Positions 47,414 through 56,616 of a stretch of 64,000 nucleotides of DNA are shown here, piece after piece. Where the stretch lies: contig JAJDAT010000005.1 of the NCBI GenBank assembly GCA_029261715.1, positions 62,001-126,000 on the forward strand. The letters are read 5' to 3'. The notes under the pieces were generated by a model. The model saw only the letters and a list, made by a program, of their open reading frames with translations. It made no database searches and had not been told where the DNA came from. Position numbers and translations under genes: made by a program. Each line of letters begins with the position of its first letter. Position 1 is the first letter of the stretch. Origin of the DNA: Nitrospinia bacterium (GTDB lineage: Bacteria; Nitrospinota; Nitrospinia; Nitrospinales; JAJDAT01).

Positions 47414-47505
47414 TCTATCTTCTTGGGGAATTAGGTTTTTGGTACTTTTAAAATCAAAGCTGATTCTACACGCAATAACCTTTAATTTTAAACTTTAAAA
47501 CATAA

Positions 47506-47604
47506 GGGGACCTCTAAAAATTCAGAATTGCCAAGAGCTTAACCCTTAAAACGAAGGGTTAAGCGATAGCAAATCAGTATAAATATTAATTATTAGAGGC
47601 CCTC
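47506..47604. mobile_element. MITE-like element with terminal inverted repeats and central hairpin
   Basis: A 99-base element. Its ends are an imperfect inverted repeat (GGGGACCTCTAAAAATT at 47506-47522 against the right end, 14 of 17 positions matching) and it is flanked on both sides by the 4-base direct repeat ATAA (47502-47505 and 47605-47608), as left by an insertion. Nearly at its centre is a perfect 11-base-pair hairpin (47537-47547 with 47554-47564). There is no coding capacity. It ends 10 bases before the TTG start of the transporter gene. Confidence 0.65.
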
Positions 47605-47614
47605 ATAAAATACT

Positions 47615-48910
47615 TTGGACGATTCATTTTATAGATTGATTTCTCTGCTGGGATTTGGCGTTTTATCTTTTCTTGCATGGGGTACTGGGATTCGGGAGAA
47701 AGTGGCATGGAAAACCGTTTTAGGTGGTGGTTTGTTAGCTTGGGGAATTGGAGGGCTAGTCTTTTTGGCTCCTGGGTCTCGAGCTGTAATTCGGTTTTTC
47801 AACGACGCGTTTGTGGCATTTTTGTCAGCATCGGGAAAAGGAGCTATTTTTCTTTTTGGTCCTCTTGCCTTGGGGCCTGGAATGAAGTTGCCAGATGGAA
47901 CTTCTTCGATTGGTTTTGTTTTGGCATTTCAAGTTCTACCTTCGGTGGTGTTTTTTTCGGGGTTGGTGGGACTGCTTTATCATTTTGGGATTCTACAAGC
48001 GATCGTTCGCTTTTTTGCCAGAATATTTTATCGAGCAATGAAACTTTCTGGAGCGGAGTCGTTGGCAGCATCCGCGAACATTTTTGTTGGAATCGAATCA
48101 GGGTTGGCTGTTCGGAAGTACATTCCTAAAATGACGGAATCGGAATTGTTAACACTATTGACTTGTATGATGGCAACAGTCGCAAGTACTGTCATGGCTG
48201 TTTATGTCATTGCTCTTAATAATGTTTTTCCAGGCGTTGCCGGTCACTTGGTTTCGGCCTCGATAATATCGATCCCATGCGCAGTCTTAATGAGCAAACT
48301 TGCATGCCCAGAAACAGGAGAACCTGAAACGCGCAATATGAGTCCTATCATAGATCAAACCCAAGAAAAAGAGGATTTAGGTAAGTCTGCCGGCGCGATG
48401 ACAGCTTTAATTGAAGGTGGGACTCAAGGAATTCAAATGGCTATGGGAATTGCAGCCCTCCTTATTGTTGTCCTTGGTTTAAAAGGTGGAATTGATCTTA
48501 TTTTAGGGAATGTTGTTTTATCTGGAGAGGAAGCGCTATCGCTCGATAAAATTTTGGAGTGGATCGCTCTGCCATTTGCCATTTTATTAGGTCTACGCCC
48601 AGAAGAGTGGCAGGCGGGCGCTCAATTATTGGGTTCTCGATTTATTGAAACTGAAGTTTCGGCATATTTCCAGTTAGCGGGTATGCAAGCTGGGGATCAA
48701 CCTATGTTTTCTTCAAGGTCCCTTTCAGCTATAACCTACGCCTTATGTGGGTTTGTACATATAGCGAGTTTAAGTATTTTTGTTGGCGGATTATCGCGAC
48801 TGATCCCTGAAAGAACCGGGGAGTTAAGCTTACTTGGTCTAAAAGCTTTATGGATTGCCTTTTTAGCAACTTTGGCTACTGGGTGTATAGCTGGAGTTTT
48901 GGCTTCGTAA
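47615..48910 (+). CDS. nupC: Concentrative nucleoside transporter (NupC/CNT family)
   Basis: 431-residue inner-membrane symporter for nucleosides with about nine membrane segments. The CNT features include QVLPSVVFFSGLVGLLYHFG, AESLAASANIFVGIESGLAV (NIFVG-type) and LTCMMATVASTVMAVYVIAL, and a C-terminal half with GAQLLGSRFIETEVSAYFQL, ALCGFVHIASLSIFVGGL. The only start that gives the normal N-terminus is TTG at 47615; a stop codon lies just upstream in frame inside the direct repeat of the MITE-like element, and no SD is seen. Translation is therefore probably weak or altered by the insertion. Confidence 0.92.
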   Translation: MDDSFYRLISLLGFGVLSFLAWGTGIREKVAWKTVLGGGLLAWGIGGLVFLAPGSRAVIRFFNDAFVAFLSASGKGAIFLFGPLALGPGMKLPDGTSSIGFVLAFQVLPSVVFFSGLVGLLYHFGILQAIVRFFARIFYRAMKLSGAESLAASANIFVGIESGLAVRKYIPKMTESELLTLLTCMMATVASTVMAVYVIALNNVFPGVAGHLVSASIISIPCAVLMSKLACPETGEPETRNMSPIIDQTQEKEDLGKSAGAMTALIEGGTQGIQMAMGIAALLIVVLGLKGGIDLILGNVVLSGEEALSLDKILEWIALPFAILLGLRPEEWQAGAQLLGSRFIETEVSAYFQLAGMQAGDQPMFSSRSLSAITYALCGFVHIASLSIFVGGLSRLIPERTGELSLLGLKALWIAFLATLATGCIAGVLAS

Positions 48911-48936
48911 GGATTTCAACGCTGTTTCCTCCTTTT

Positions 48937-49485
48937 TTATCTAATAGCTAGTGACAATAGTCCGTCGTCAATTTGAAGCGAGCTAGTTTCTGTGGCCTCT
49001 TTCTGAACTTTAAATCTCAATCTATTATCGATCACCATAAAATTAATTAAAACACCTTTTTCTGTAAAGCCTTCAGTGTCTCCAACTGTTAACACCGGGT
49101 AGTTTTTGACATAGGCGATTGTTTCTTCTAATCGTTTTTCCTGGTTTGAATCGAGAAATAAAATATGACAATTCTTTGTTGATTCTAGCGAAACGTTTTC
49201 CCTTACTTCCCAGTCCATACTAATTTGTGGATGTCTTATTGCTAGGTCGATAATCCCTCGAAAATAATCGTTTTCTTGGAAACATAAGATTAAGTTGTTT
49301 GAATTTGTTGAAACATCCTTAGGCCATTTTATTTTTCGTGTCACCTTTAATAATAGACTAGCTTTTAACGTTAGTTCTCGAACAAGATTATCCTTGGAAG
49401 GAAGAGGTTGAGAAAAGGCGAAAGACAATGGAAATGAGAGCGTTACAAATATAAGGGCAATTGTGATTTTTAAATATTTTTTCAT
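48937..49485 (-). CDS. YfiR/DUF4154 family periplasmic protein
   Basis: 182-residue exported protein with signal peptide (KYLKITIALIFVTLSFPLSF) and the YfiR fold marks LLLKVTRKIKWP, SLESTKNCHILFLDSNQE, GVLINFMVIDNRLRFKVQ, SSLQIDDGLLSLA. YfiR proteins usually inhibit a membrane diguanylate cyclase (YfiN) in the periplasm; no such enzyme is adjacent, though a GGDEF protein with a periplasmic domain is encoded at 58620. The partner is thus uncertain. Confidence 0.85.
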   Translation of the reverse strand: MKKYLKITIALIFVTLSFPLSFAFSQPLPSKDNLVRELTLKASLLLKVTRKIKWPKDVSTNSNNLILCFQENDYFRGIIDLAIRHPQISMDWEVRENVSLESTKNCHILFLDSNQEKRLEETIAYVKNYPVLTVGDTEGFTEKGVLINFMVIDNRLRFKVQKEATETSSLQIDDGLLSLAIR

Positions 49486-49774
49486 AAGAACAAAGATTGA
49501 TTAGCGCTTAGAATATTTCCTCGATAAATAATTTAATCTTATGAATTGATAGCAATGTTCGAATTTTCTGGAGCTTGAATTGACAATTTTTAGCGACTAG
49601 AAAATCTATATCAGCAAGTGAGGCGCCAAAGCGGTGGCTTCGGTTGTGGTTTTCGCAAAGTATTTGAAATGAAAGAGGCTAGAGTTGAATTTTGTGGATA
49701 TTGGAAATGAAGTTATGATTTGATAAACGCTATCTTTTGGAGCTTTTTAAGACGGAGGTGTCTAAAAAAAAGAA

Positions 49775-52700
49775 TTAGACGATTTCGATGAATCTTTGGT
49801 GCATCGGATAATAGAGAGCTTTCTTGATTGTTCGAGTCTCGCCCAATTGATTGAAAAGCTTTTCATAGGCTCGCAATTGTTCATTGTACCGCTTTTTCTC
49901 TTCTTCGAAAAATTTTTCTATGTTGGCTCCTTCATGTTTCCCGGTTTTAAAATCAACGATCCAGCGAATGTTGTCTTCATCTACGAAGGTTCTATCGATA
50001 ATTCGATTTTCAGGGGATTCGCTGACAAAACCTGATAAGGCGTATTCGGACTGATGATCTTTATGATTTTGAAAAATCCAAAGGCCTTTAGGATCTTCAA
50101 AAATATTTTTGATCGCTTTTATCCCTTCTTGTATAGCAGGACCCAAATCCGACGAGGGTAATCCTTCGCTTAGAAGGCGGGTTTTTAGAATTTTTTCCAG
50201 AGTGTTTTGGTCTTTATTTTTCCAGACGTTAAGTTCGGTTTTGTTAATTTCTTGAAATATTGCGTGGAGTGTAACGCCGAGGCAGCGAGCCTTGTTTCCG
50301 GCCCAGGTATATTCTGTGGGAAGTGTAGGTTTTTTATTAGAGCTTTGTTCGTCGAGGATACTGGCAGCTGGCTCGGGAGTTATATAGTTTTTAGGTAATC
50401 TATGAATTCGATGCTTAAATATTTTTTCTTCTTCCTCGATGTTGGGCTCGATAGCCGTTTCGTCAGAAACTTCGCTTTCTGCTGGCCATTGATTTTCAAG
50501 GAATGGCCAAAGTTTTTCTAGTTGAGAGTTAGAGATTGGATGTTTTCTATCTTTGCTCTTTTGCAAATGCCCAAACAAGTGTAGTTTTTTTTTGGCCCTT
50601 GTAGTTGCTACGTAAAGGGTTCTAAGTATTTCCAGATTTTCTTTTTCTTTATCGATAGATTCCAAAAATTGATAGATTTCTAATTTTGGATTTCCTTTTT
50701 CATGAAGAGGAGCCAATAACAAATCGTTGCCGTATGGAATCCAAAATAATAGCCTGCCGCTTTCGGTTTTCTTTTTTTTCCCTAGACCTGGCAATAGAAC
50801 ATGATCGAACTCCAATCCTTTGGCTTTGTGTATAGTCATAATATGGACAGGATTTTCGCTGTCTGTCTCTGGGGAAGCAAACAAACGCTCTAAAACTTTT
50901 TCAAAGTTTCTAAGAGGGTAAGTCCCTTTACCATCCAGTTTCTCTTTCATTTTTCCAAAAAAAGTTTCCGCGTCTCGCAACCCTGCCTGAGAAACACAGG
51001 AAGGACCACCTAACGCAATCCATGCTCCTTCTGCAATTTCTGACAAAGGTCTCTCAAGCTTAGTATCTAGAACCTTTTTCATGATTTCGAAAAAACGTTT
51101 GACTCGTTCTTGTCCGTCTTCTGATAGCCTGGATAGATAATTGTCAGAGTTATTAAGCGTTTCCCAAATAGGGGTTTGTGGATCTTCACTGCATAAAAGA
51201 AATATGTCTTTAATGGAGAGGCCGCACCAAGGCGCTCGGAGAATGGATAGCCAAGCGAGACGGTCCCAAAGAGAATGAATCGCTCTCGTCAACGATAAAA
51301 GATCCAAGACAGCAGGTCTTTTATCCAAAGTATCAATTTCTTCGGCGCTAAATGGGATCTCTGATTTTTGCAGTAAAGGAATTAAACCGCTTAAGTGAGG
51401 GCGAGCCCTAACAAGAACAGCGATTGTTGATTTTGGATCACTACTTCGAATTTCGTGGATTAGATTGACAATAGATTGAGCTTCTTCATTAGACTTTGGA
51501 TCATCGAAAGAATGAATAATAGCTCCAGGTCCATCCTCGGCTTGTAAAATCGCTTGTGAAGGAGTGAATGGAATAGAACCGAGTTCTATATTTTCAATAT
51601 TAGGAAATGTTTGTTGAAAACACTGATTTGTCCAATCTACGATTTTAGCTTGAGACCTAAAATTTGTGGTTAAAGATAACGGCTCAAGATGAACCTGTGT
51701 GACGTTTTCATTCTTAATACCCTCTTTTTGGGCTCTAATAAAAAGTCCTACTTCTGCGTCTCGGAATCGATATATGGATTGCATAGGATCGCCAACAAGG
51801 AAACAAGTTCTGCCGTCTTCTTTTTCCCAACCAGAAGTTAAAAGCGTAAGAAGTCTGAATTGCTTGAAAGAAGTGTCTTGAAACTCGTCGACCAAAATAT
51901 GTTGTAATTGCATATCGGCTTTGAGTAATAAGTCGGTGGGGTCGTCTTCTGAACCCAGGGCTTTGAGAGCGGAAAGTGAAATTTCTGCAAAATCAGTTTT
52001 TCCGACATCGGCAAACACTTGTCTTAAAATATTTTCGAGTTCAGGAAGAAGAGATATAAAAGATTTTAAGGACCCCCATTCGTCTTCAGAAAACTTTGGA
52101 AATGGTAACGACTGCACGCTGAATAGTAAGGAGGATAGGTTTGGGACAGCATAGATTGCTTCCAAGGTTTCTTTAAATTCTTTCTTTTCTTGTTTTTGAG
52201 TAGTGGGGAAGCCTATGGTCTTAGTAATGTTTTTTCTGAATTCCCCTTTTTGAGTGAGAATCAATTGACTTAATAATTTCCATTCATTCAATTGGTCTGC
52301 TGTGGGAGAAGGAAAAGTCTTCAAGCTTGAAAGATGAGCTAGTTCATTTTCCGGCGAGTCCATCCTTAAGTTTTCTCCGGCAAAAGAAGCAAGAGAAGTT
52401 AGTTTGTCTTTTAGATTATCTGGAAAAATTGTATTTATAGATTCTAATCGAGCCGCGATTATCTTCCCTAGTATTTCTTCTAAATAGTTTTTGTCGTCCA
52501 GTGTCAATTCTGCCGATTCAAAGAATGGAAGAAACCATTCGCTTCTTTTGTTTAAAAGACCAACAATTTTATTAATAAAATCTCTCTTAGAATTATCAAG
52601 GCGAATTAAAACTTTTCGAATGGTTTCGCCTACGGGATTTTCACTTTCTGCTAGTTCGAGGCATTTAATCGCGGTTTCTCTATAAAGAGTAGAGGCGTCT

Positions 52701-53131
52701 TCATCAATTGCTGGCGTTCCCCCTAGATTTGAAAGCAGAGGCATTTGCTCGATCAAGCCCATACAAAAAGAATCGATTGTTTGAATTCTCAGTCGAGAAC
52801 CATTTTCTCTTAGGTTCCATTTTTTATCGCGATCTTGGTTTAGAACTTTTTCGGCTAAACTGCGAGTTAGTTTTCCATGTGAAGATTCAGGAGGTTCTTC
52901 TGACTCTGCCGATTCCAAAGCGGCTAAAATTCTAGATTTCATTTCTGCCGCCGCCTTTCGAGTGAAAGTGATAGCAAGAATTTGTTCCGGATATTTTGCG
53001 TACCCGAGTAATTTTAAAAAACGTTGGATTAATAATTCTGTTTTACCAGAACCCGCAGGAGCTTGAACGATAAAGGAGCGGGAAGGGTCCAAAGCTAATT
53101 GCCGTTCAAAGGCGTCGGGTAAATCGTTCAC
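49775..53131 (-). CDS. addA: AddA-like UvrD helicase-nuclease
   Basis: 1118-residue double-strand-break resection helicase. N-terminal UvrD motor with Walker A APAGSGKTELLIQRFL, TFTRKAAAEM, DEFQDTSFKQFRLL (motif II), a second RecA-like part with MTIHKAKGLEFDHVLLPGLG, TLYVATTRAKKKLHLFG, and at the C-terminus a RecB-type nuclease (RWIVDFKTGKHE ... EQLRAYEKLF). It overlaps the addB-like gene upstream by 4 bases. Symbol by domain order; a RecB-like alternative is possible. Confidence 0.88.
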   Translation of the reverse strand: MNDLPDAFERQLALDPSRSFIVQAPAGSGKTELLIQRFLKLLGYAKYPEQILAITFTRKAAAEMKSRILAALESAESEEPPESSHGKLTRSLAEKVLNQDRDKKWNLRENGSRLRIQTIDSFCMGLIEQMPLLSNLGGTPAIDEDASTLYRETAIKCLELAESENPVGETIRKVLIRLDNSKRDFINKIVGLLNKRSEWFLPFFESAELTLDDKNYLEEILGKIIAARLESINTIFPDNLKDKLTSLASFAGENLRMDSPENELAHLSSLKTFPSPTADQLNEWKLLSQLILTQKGEFRKNITKTIGFPTTQKQEKKEFKETLEAIYAVPNLSSLLFSVQSLPFPKFSEDEWGSLKSFISLLPELENILRQVFADVGKTDFAEISLSALKALGSEDDPTDLLLKADMQLQHILVDEFQDTSFKQFRLLTLLTSGWEKEDGRTCFLVGDPMQSIYRFRDAEVGLFIRAQKEGIKNENVTQVHLEPLSLTTNFRSQAKIVDWTNQCFQQTFPNIENIELGSIPFTPSQAILQAEDGPGAIIHSFDDPKSNEEAQSIVNLIHEIRSSDPKSTIAVLVRARPHLSGLIPLLQKSEIPFSAEEIDTLDKRPAVLDLLSLTRAIHSLWDRLAWLSILRAPWCGLSIKDIFLLCSEDPQTPIWETLNNSDNYLSRLSEDGQERVKRFFEIMKKVLDTKLERPLSEIAEGAWIALGGPSCVSQAGLRDAETFFGKMKEKLDGKGTYPLRNFEKVLERLFASPETDSENPVHIMTIHKAKGLEFDHVLLPGLGKKKKTESGRLLFWIPYGNDLLLAPLHEKGNPKLEIYQFLESIDKEKENLEILRTLYVATTRAKKKLHLFGHLQKSKDRKHPISNSQLEKLWPFLENQWPAESEVSDETAIEPNIEEEEKIFKHRIHRLPKNYITPEPAASILDEQSSNKKPTLPTEYTWAGNKARCLGVTLHAIFQEINKTELNVWKNKDQNTLEKILKTRLLSEGLPSSDLGPAIQEGIKAIKNIFEDPKGLWIFQNHKDHQSEYALSGFVSESPENRIIDRTFVDEDNIRWIVDFKTGKHEGANIEKFFEEEKKRYNEQLRAYEKLFNQLGETRTIKKALYYPMHQRFIEIV

Positions 53132-55800
53132 AATTCTGCTTCCTCTTCGTTTTGCAAAAATGCTTCTAAATTGGTTTCAGCAATCCTACACAAGGATTGA
53201 TAACCACAGCTTTTACAGGTTATTCCGGGTCGAAAAGGATCGATTTCTGTTTTTCCACTCAAGAAGTCTGCCGCCAAACTAGAAAGACAAGCTTCCCAAT
53301 AATTAAGGAGATGTTCCCATTCCGCTATACCTGTTCTTTTCTCGAAAGAAGTTGGAGCGTTTGGAAGTCGAGGAATCGAAGGTTCTTTCGAAAGATAAGA
53401 GAAGTTGGTAGTTTTTGTATCTTTAACAACCCTGGCATAAGCTATTCCTGCGGGTTTTAACTTAATTGCGTAAAGAGGAAGTTGTGGTTCTTGAATACGT
53501 TCTTGAAACCAGTCTGCTGTGTTGAGAGCGCCAGTCTTGTAATCAATAATAAATTGACTGCCATCACTCAAGCGGTCGATTCTGTCTACGCGAACGTTTA
53601 AGTCTAAACCAGCAATACTAATTGTTTCAGCATACTCTAAACCGAAGATTTCAAAATGTTCGCGAAGATCTTCGTTTCTTAGCCATTTTTCAATTAACGA
53701 GGCTACTCGTTTTTTCTCTAGTTCTACAAATTGGACTTGGTTTTTTAGTGAGTCGCTAATTTTTTCGGAAACCTCGTCGATTTTATTCTTGATGAGATCT
53801 GGTAGTTGACCATTTTCTAGAAGGTCACGTAACTTACTCGAGGTTTTTAACTCGTTCCAAACGCTTTCTAAAGCGTTATGAACCAAAATACCGCGCTCAG
53901 ATTCTTCAAAGTCTGTTTCTGGTACAGATATAGGGTCAAGCTCCAATCGATGAGCGGCAAAAGCTTTAAAGGCACAATTAGATTGATTCTTAATGAGCCG
54001 ATAACCGGCGCGGCTCCAACCTTTTCTTTTAGAGGAAGCTTCTTCTGTTGATACAGAGATTTCAATGTTTTCTTCGAAGGATTCGAGGAGGTTTTCCGCT
54101 TTGGATTGAGAGTCAATTTTTTTGGGTTTTAAAAAAGAAGACCTTTCTATCTTATTGGAATATCGATTGATTAATGGGCTCTTGCGGACTGCGATGTCTT
54201 TATCCCAAAGGGAATAGCTGAAATTAATCGACTTGGATTGTGATTGGAACTGAGATAAAAGGTTTTGAGTTAAGTTTAGCTCCCACTCAGGAGAGCTATG
54301 AGGAAGATTTAACTTTTTTTGAACGTTTATTGGAATGAAGGGATTAGGAGATGACGTTGCAGGAAGCGCGTCTGCATTGGAGCCTAATACCCATACGTGA
54401 TCAAATTGCATCCCAGCAGTATTACTGAAATCGATAATTTGGATAGGTTTGTTTTTTCTTTGAGCTTGAAAGGACTTCCCTTCTGCAAAACGCTTAAGAG
54501 CTGTATAAGCTTGTTGTTTTGTTTGTGAGCCGAGAATATGATCCAGCGACGCTAATGCGTCTAGGCATTCGGTCCAAGCTTCGTAAATCAGAGTTGTGCG
54601 CAGATTAGCTTCTCTATCGCCGTTGGGCCAACCCAGTCGTCGCAATGTTTGAGAAAAAACGCGGGCCCAAACGCTGGGCGGTCGTGGTTCGTTATCTCTA
54701 ACAAATAGGAACCAGTTCTTTAAATTTTTTTTCAAACCGGGGAGGGTAGAAGGAAAGGCGTCTGATCTGCCTAAGTCGATTCTTAAGCGTTTCTCTCTGT
54801 GAAATTCCCGATCAATCTTTCTGCGAAATTCTTGTTCTTTGGTGAAACCTGTATAAAAAGGAGAATGCAGAAACTCAGTAAAAGTTTCTAGGCTAATATT
54901 TTGTCCGGAAGATAAAATAGATAAGGCTTGTTGGATAGCAGGTTCCCGCGTCAGCGAAGATGCGTTCTCAAAATTAAAAGGAGTTTCTTCATCTAACCAG
55001 GGAAATGTATATCTTGGGGAAAGCTCTGCCGTTAACTCTTTTGAGAGAGAGTCTTTATATTTAGAGTAATCACATAGAATGATTCCAAAAGTGACTCCTG
55101 GTTTGTAATGTTTCTTTATATCTTTGGCACATAGTTGGCATTCTTCACGGATTGATTTAGATTCAAAAAATTTCGCCAAGGAAGGGGGAGTTCTTTTTTC
55201 GACCAATCCGGTTTTATTTATTGAAACACCTTTGTCAGGAAGGAACTCTATCAATCGTTTTAGGGCAGGATCGAATTCAAAAAAACCTGAAAAAATTAGG
55301 GATTGCGGAGGAAGTGTGATTTGACCGCTTTCCAATCCATCGTAAACGCGGCTGCATAATTCAGAAGGGTCTATGGCTTCAAGATTTTCTAATTTTTCTT
55401 CATATTCTTTGAACCACCTTAGAAAAGTTTCCGCTTCTAAGGAAGAGGAAAAAGAGCCGGAATCGGTTGGAATGTCGTAAAGCTTAATATTTGCATAAGC
55501 TTTACTTGCAGATTGAGCTAATTCCTCAAGTTGTAATAGATTGGTATTTGAAAGTCTAAGATCGCCTTCAACAATGGCTTCCCATAATTTGAGGGATTGC
55601 GTTTTGGAAATGACATATTTGGAAGGCCAGGAGGAATTCCAAAGATTTTTTAACCACGATTCCAGAGTCCCAATATTGGGCGTTTCCCACGCTTCTTTGC
55701 CTGTGGCAGCAAGGTTTTTATTACGCGAATAAAGAAGCCAACGAGCGAGTTGAGATGAAACGGCAATAACGGTCGCGTTATCGGGACCGGAAGGGGGCAT
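53128..55800 (-). CDS. addB: AddB-like nuclease subunit (PD-(D/E)XK family)
   Basis: 890-residue partner of the AddA-like helicase. It has a degenerate helicase-like N-terminal part without a Walker A motif and a C-terminal RecB-type nuclease: FIIDYKTGALNTADWFQER with the catalytic Asp/Lys, EPQLPLYAIKL, and a Cys cluster GITCKSCGYQSLCRI that together with NCAFKAFAAHRL upstream could hold an iron-sulfur cluster as in AddB. This family is also described as a probable DNA repair protein next to UvrD helicases. It overlaps addA by 4 bases; moaE lies upstream. Confidence 0.82.
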   Translation of the reverse strand: MPPSGPDNATVIAVSSQLARWLLYSRNKNLAATGKEAWETPNIGTLESWLKNLWNSSWPSKYVISKTQSLKLWEAIVEGDLRLSNTNLLQLEELAQSASKAYANIKLYDIPTDSGSFSSSLEAETFLRWFKEYEEKLENLEAIDPSELCSRVYDGLESGQITLPPQSLIFSGFFEFDPALKRLIEFLPDKGVSINKTGLVEKRTPPSLAKFFESKSIREECQLCAKDIKKHYKPGVTFGIILCDYSKYKDSLSKELTAELSPRYTFPWLDEETPFNFENASSLTREPAIQQALSILSSGQNISLETFTEFLHSPFYTGFTKEQEFRRKIDREFHREKRLRIDLGRSDAFPSTLPGLKKNLKNWFLFVRDNEPRPPSVWARVFSQTLRRLGWPNGDREANLRTTLIYEAWTECLDALASLDHILGSQTKQQAYTALKRFAEGKSFQAQRKNKPIQIIDFSNTAGMQFDHVWVLGSNADALPATSSPNPFIPINVQKKLNLPHSSPEWELNLTQNLLSQFQSQSKSINFSYSLWDKDIAVRKSPLINRYSNKIERSSFLKPKKIDSQSKAENLLESFEENIEISVSTEEASSKRKGWSRAGYRLIKNQSNCAFKAFAAHRLELDPISVPETDFEESERGILVHNALESVWNELKTSSKLRDLLENGQLPDLIKNKIDEVSEKISDSLKNQVQFVELEKKRVASLIEKWLRNEDLREHFEIFGLEYAETISIAGLDLNVRVDRIDRLSDGSQFIIDYKTGALNTADWFQERIQEPQLPLYAIKLKPAGIAYARVVKDTKTTNFSYLSKEPSIPRLPNAPTSFEKRTGIAEWEHLLNYWEACLSSLAADFLSGKTEIDPFRPGITCKSCGYQSLCRIAETNLEAFLQNEEEAEL

Positions 55801-55815
55801 GCGTTATCTCACAAA

Positions 55816-56256
55816 TTAAGGTGTTTGAGAAACCCAGACTTCTCCGTCCGAAGTTGTTTCACGTTTCCAAATGGGAGCGACTCTCTTTAGTTCAGCGATA
55901 GCCCACTCGCAAGCGACAAAGGTTTCTTTCCGATGCTCGCCGGCTGCGACAATAAGAACAATGTTTTCGCCGATATCGATTTTGCCGATTCGGTGAATGA
56001 TGATCATGTCGATGATCTTATAATCCTTAATAGCTTGTTCGCGAATTTCGGTAAGTTTTTTTTCTGCCATTTCAGGATAATGTTCGAAATTGAGTTCAGA
56101 TATGTTTTCGCCTTTATTGAGTTCCCGTCCGGTTCCCAAAAAAGTAGTGATCCCGCCGATATTTTTCGAAACAGTTTTAATTGCTTCAATTTCGTCGGTA
56201 ACGACAAAATCTTCTTTTTGAATTCTTATTTTTGATTCTAAAGTTAAAGTAGACAT
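55816..56256 (-). CDS. moaE: Molybdopterin synthase catalytic subunit MoaE
   Basis: Large subunit of molybdopterin synthase, which uses MoaD thiocarboxylate to put sulfur into cPMP. The 146-residue product has GGITTFLGTGRELNKG, LNFEHYPEMAEKKL, IHRIGKIDIGENIVLIVAAG, EHRKETFVACEWAIAELK and the active-site Lys segment PIWKRETTSDGEVWV. A longer frame from 56292 is possible, but GGAG lies 7 bases before the ATG at 56256, which gives the standard N-terminus. MoaD and MoaC are not adjacent but 7 kb away on the same strand. Confidence 0.95.
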   Translation of the reverse strand: MSTLTLESKIRIQKEDFVVTDEIEAIKTVSKNIGGITTFLGTGRELNKGENISELNFEHYPEMAEKKLTEIREQAIKDYKIIDMIIIHRIGKIDIGENIVLIVAAGEHRKETFVACEWAIAELKRVAPIWKRETTSDGEVWVSQTP

Positions 56257-56616
56257 AAAGTCTCTCCAGCAGGAAAGATTAAGGGCGCCCAAAAGAAAAT
56301 AAATCTTCTAAAGGGTTAATTCTAAATTATTTCAGTTTAACTGTAGTCATTGAATAATTTTTTTTATTCTATCTAATGCAACGGCTCGCGTCAATGTGAG
56401 CCCTATGAATTGTGGAAACAAGTTTTTTAAAGGAATATTGTACACATTAAAATAACATAGAAGGTTTAAATAAATATTTGATTTGCAGTAACTATAGAGG
56501 TAAAATTTAGAATCCCCTTATAAGATAAAACTGAGATGAGAAGGTGAGGTTATTTGATGGGCACGCTTATTAAGTCATTCTATATTTTTTGCATAGTTTT
56601 ATAGGAAATATCAAAA
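56257..56616. other. Intergenic region between moaE and the hybrid kinase
   Basis: About 360 bases separating divergent genes. A modest hairpin (56383-56389 with 56396-56402, no T-run) is the only structure found. No reading frame is supported. Promoters for moaE and the kinase should lie here. Confidence 0.5.
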
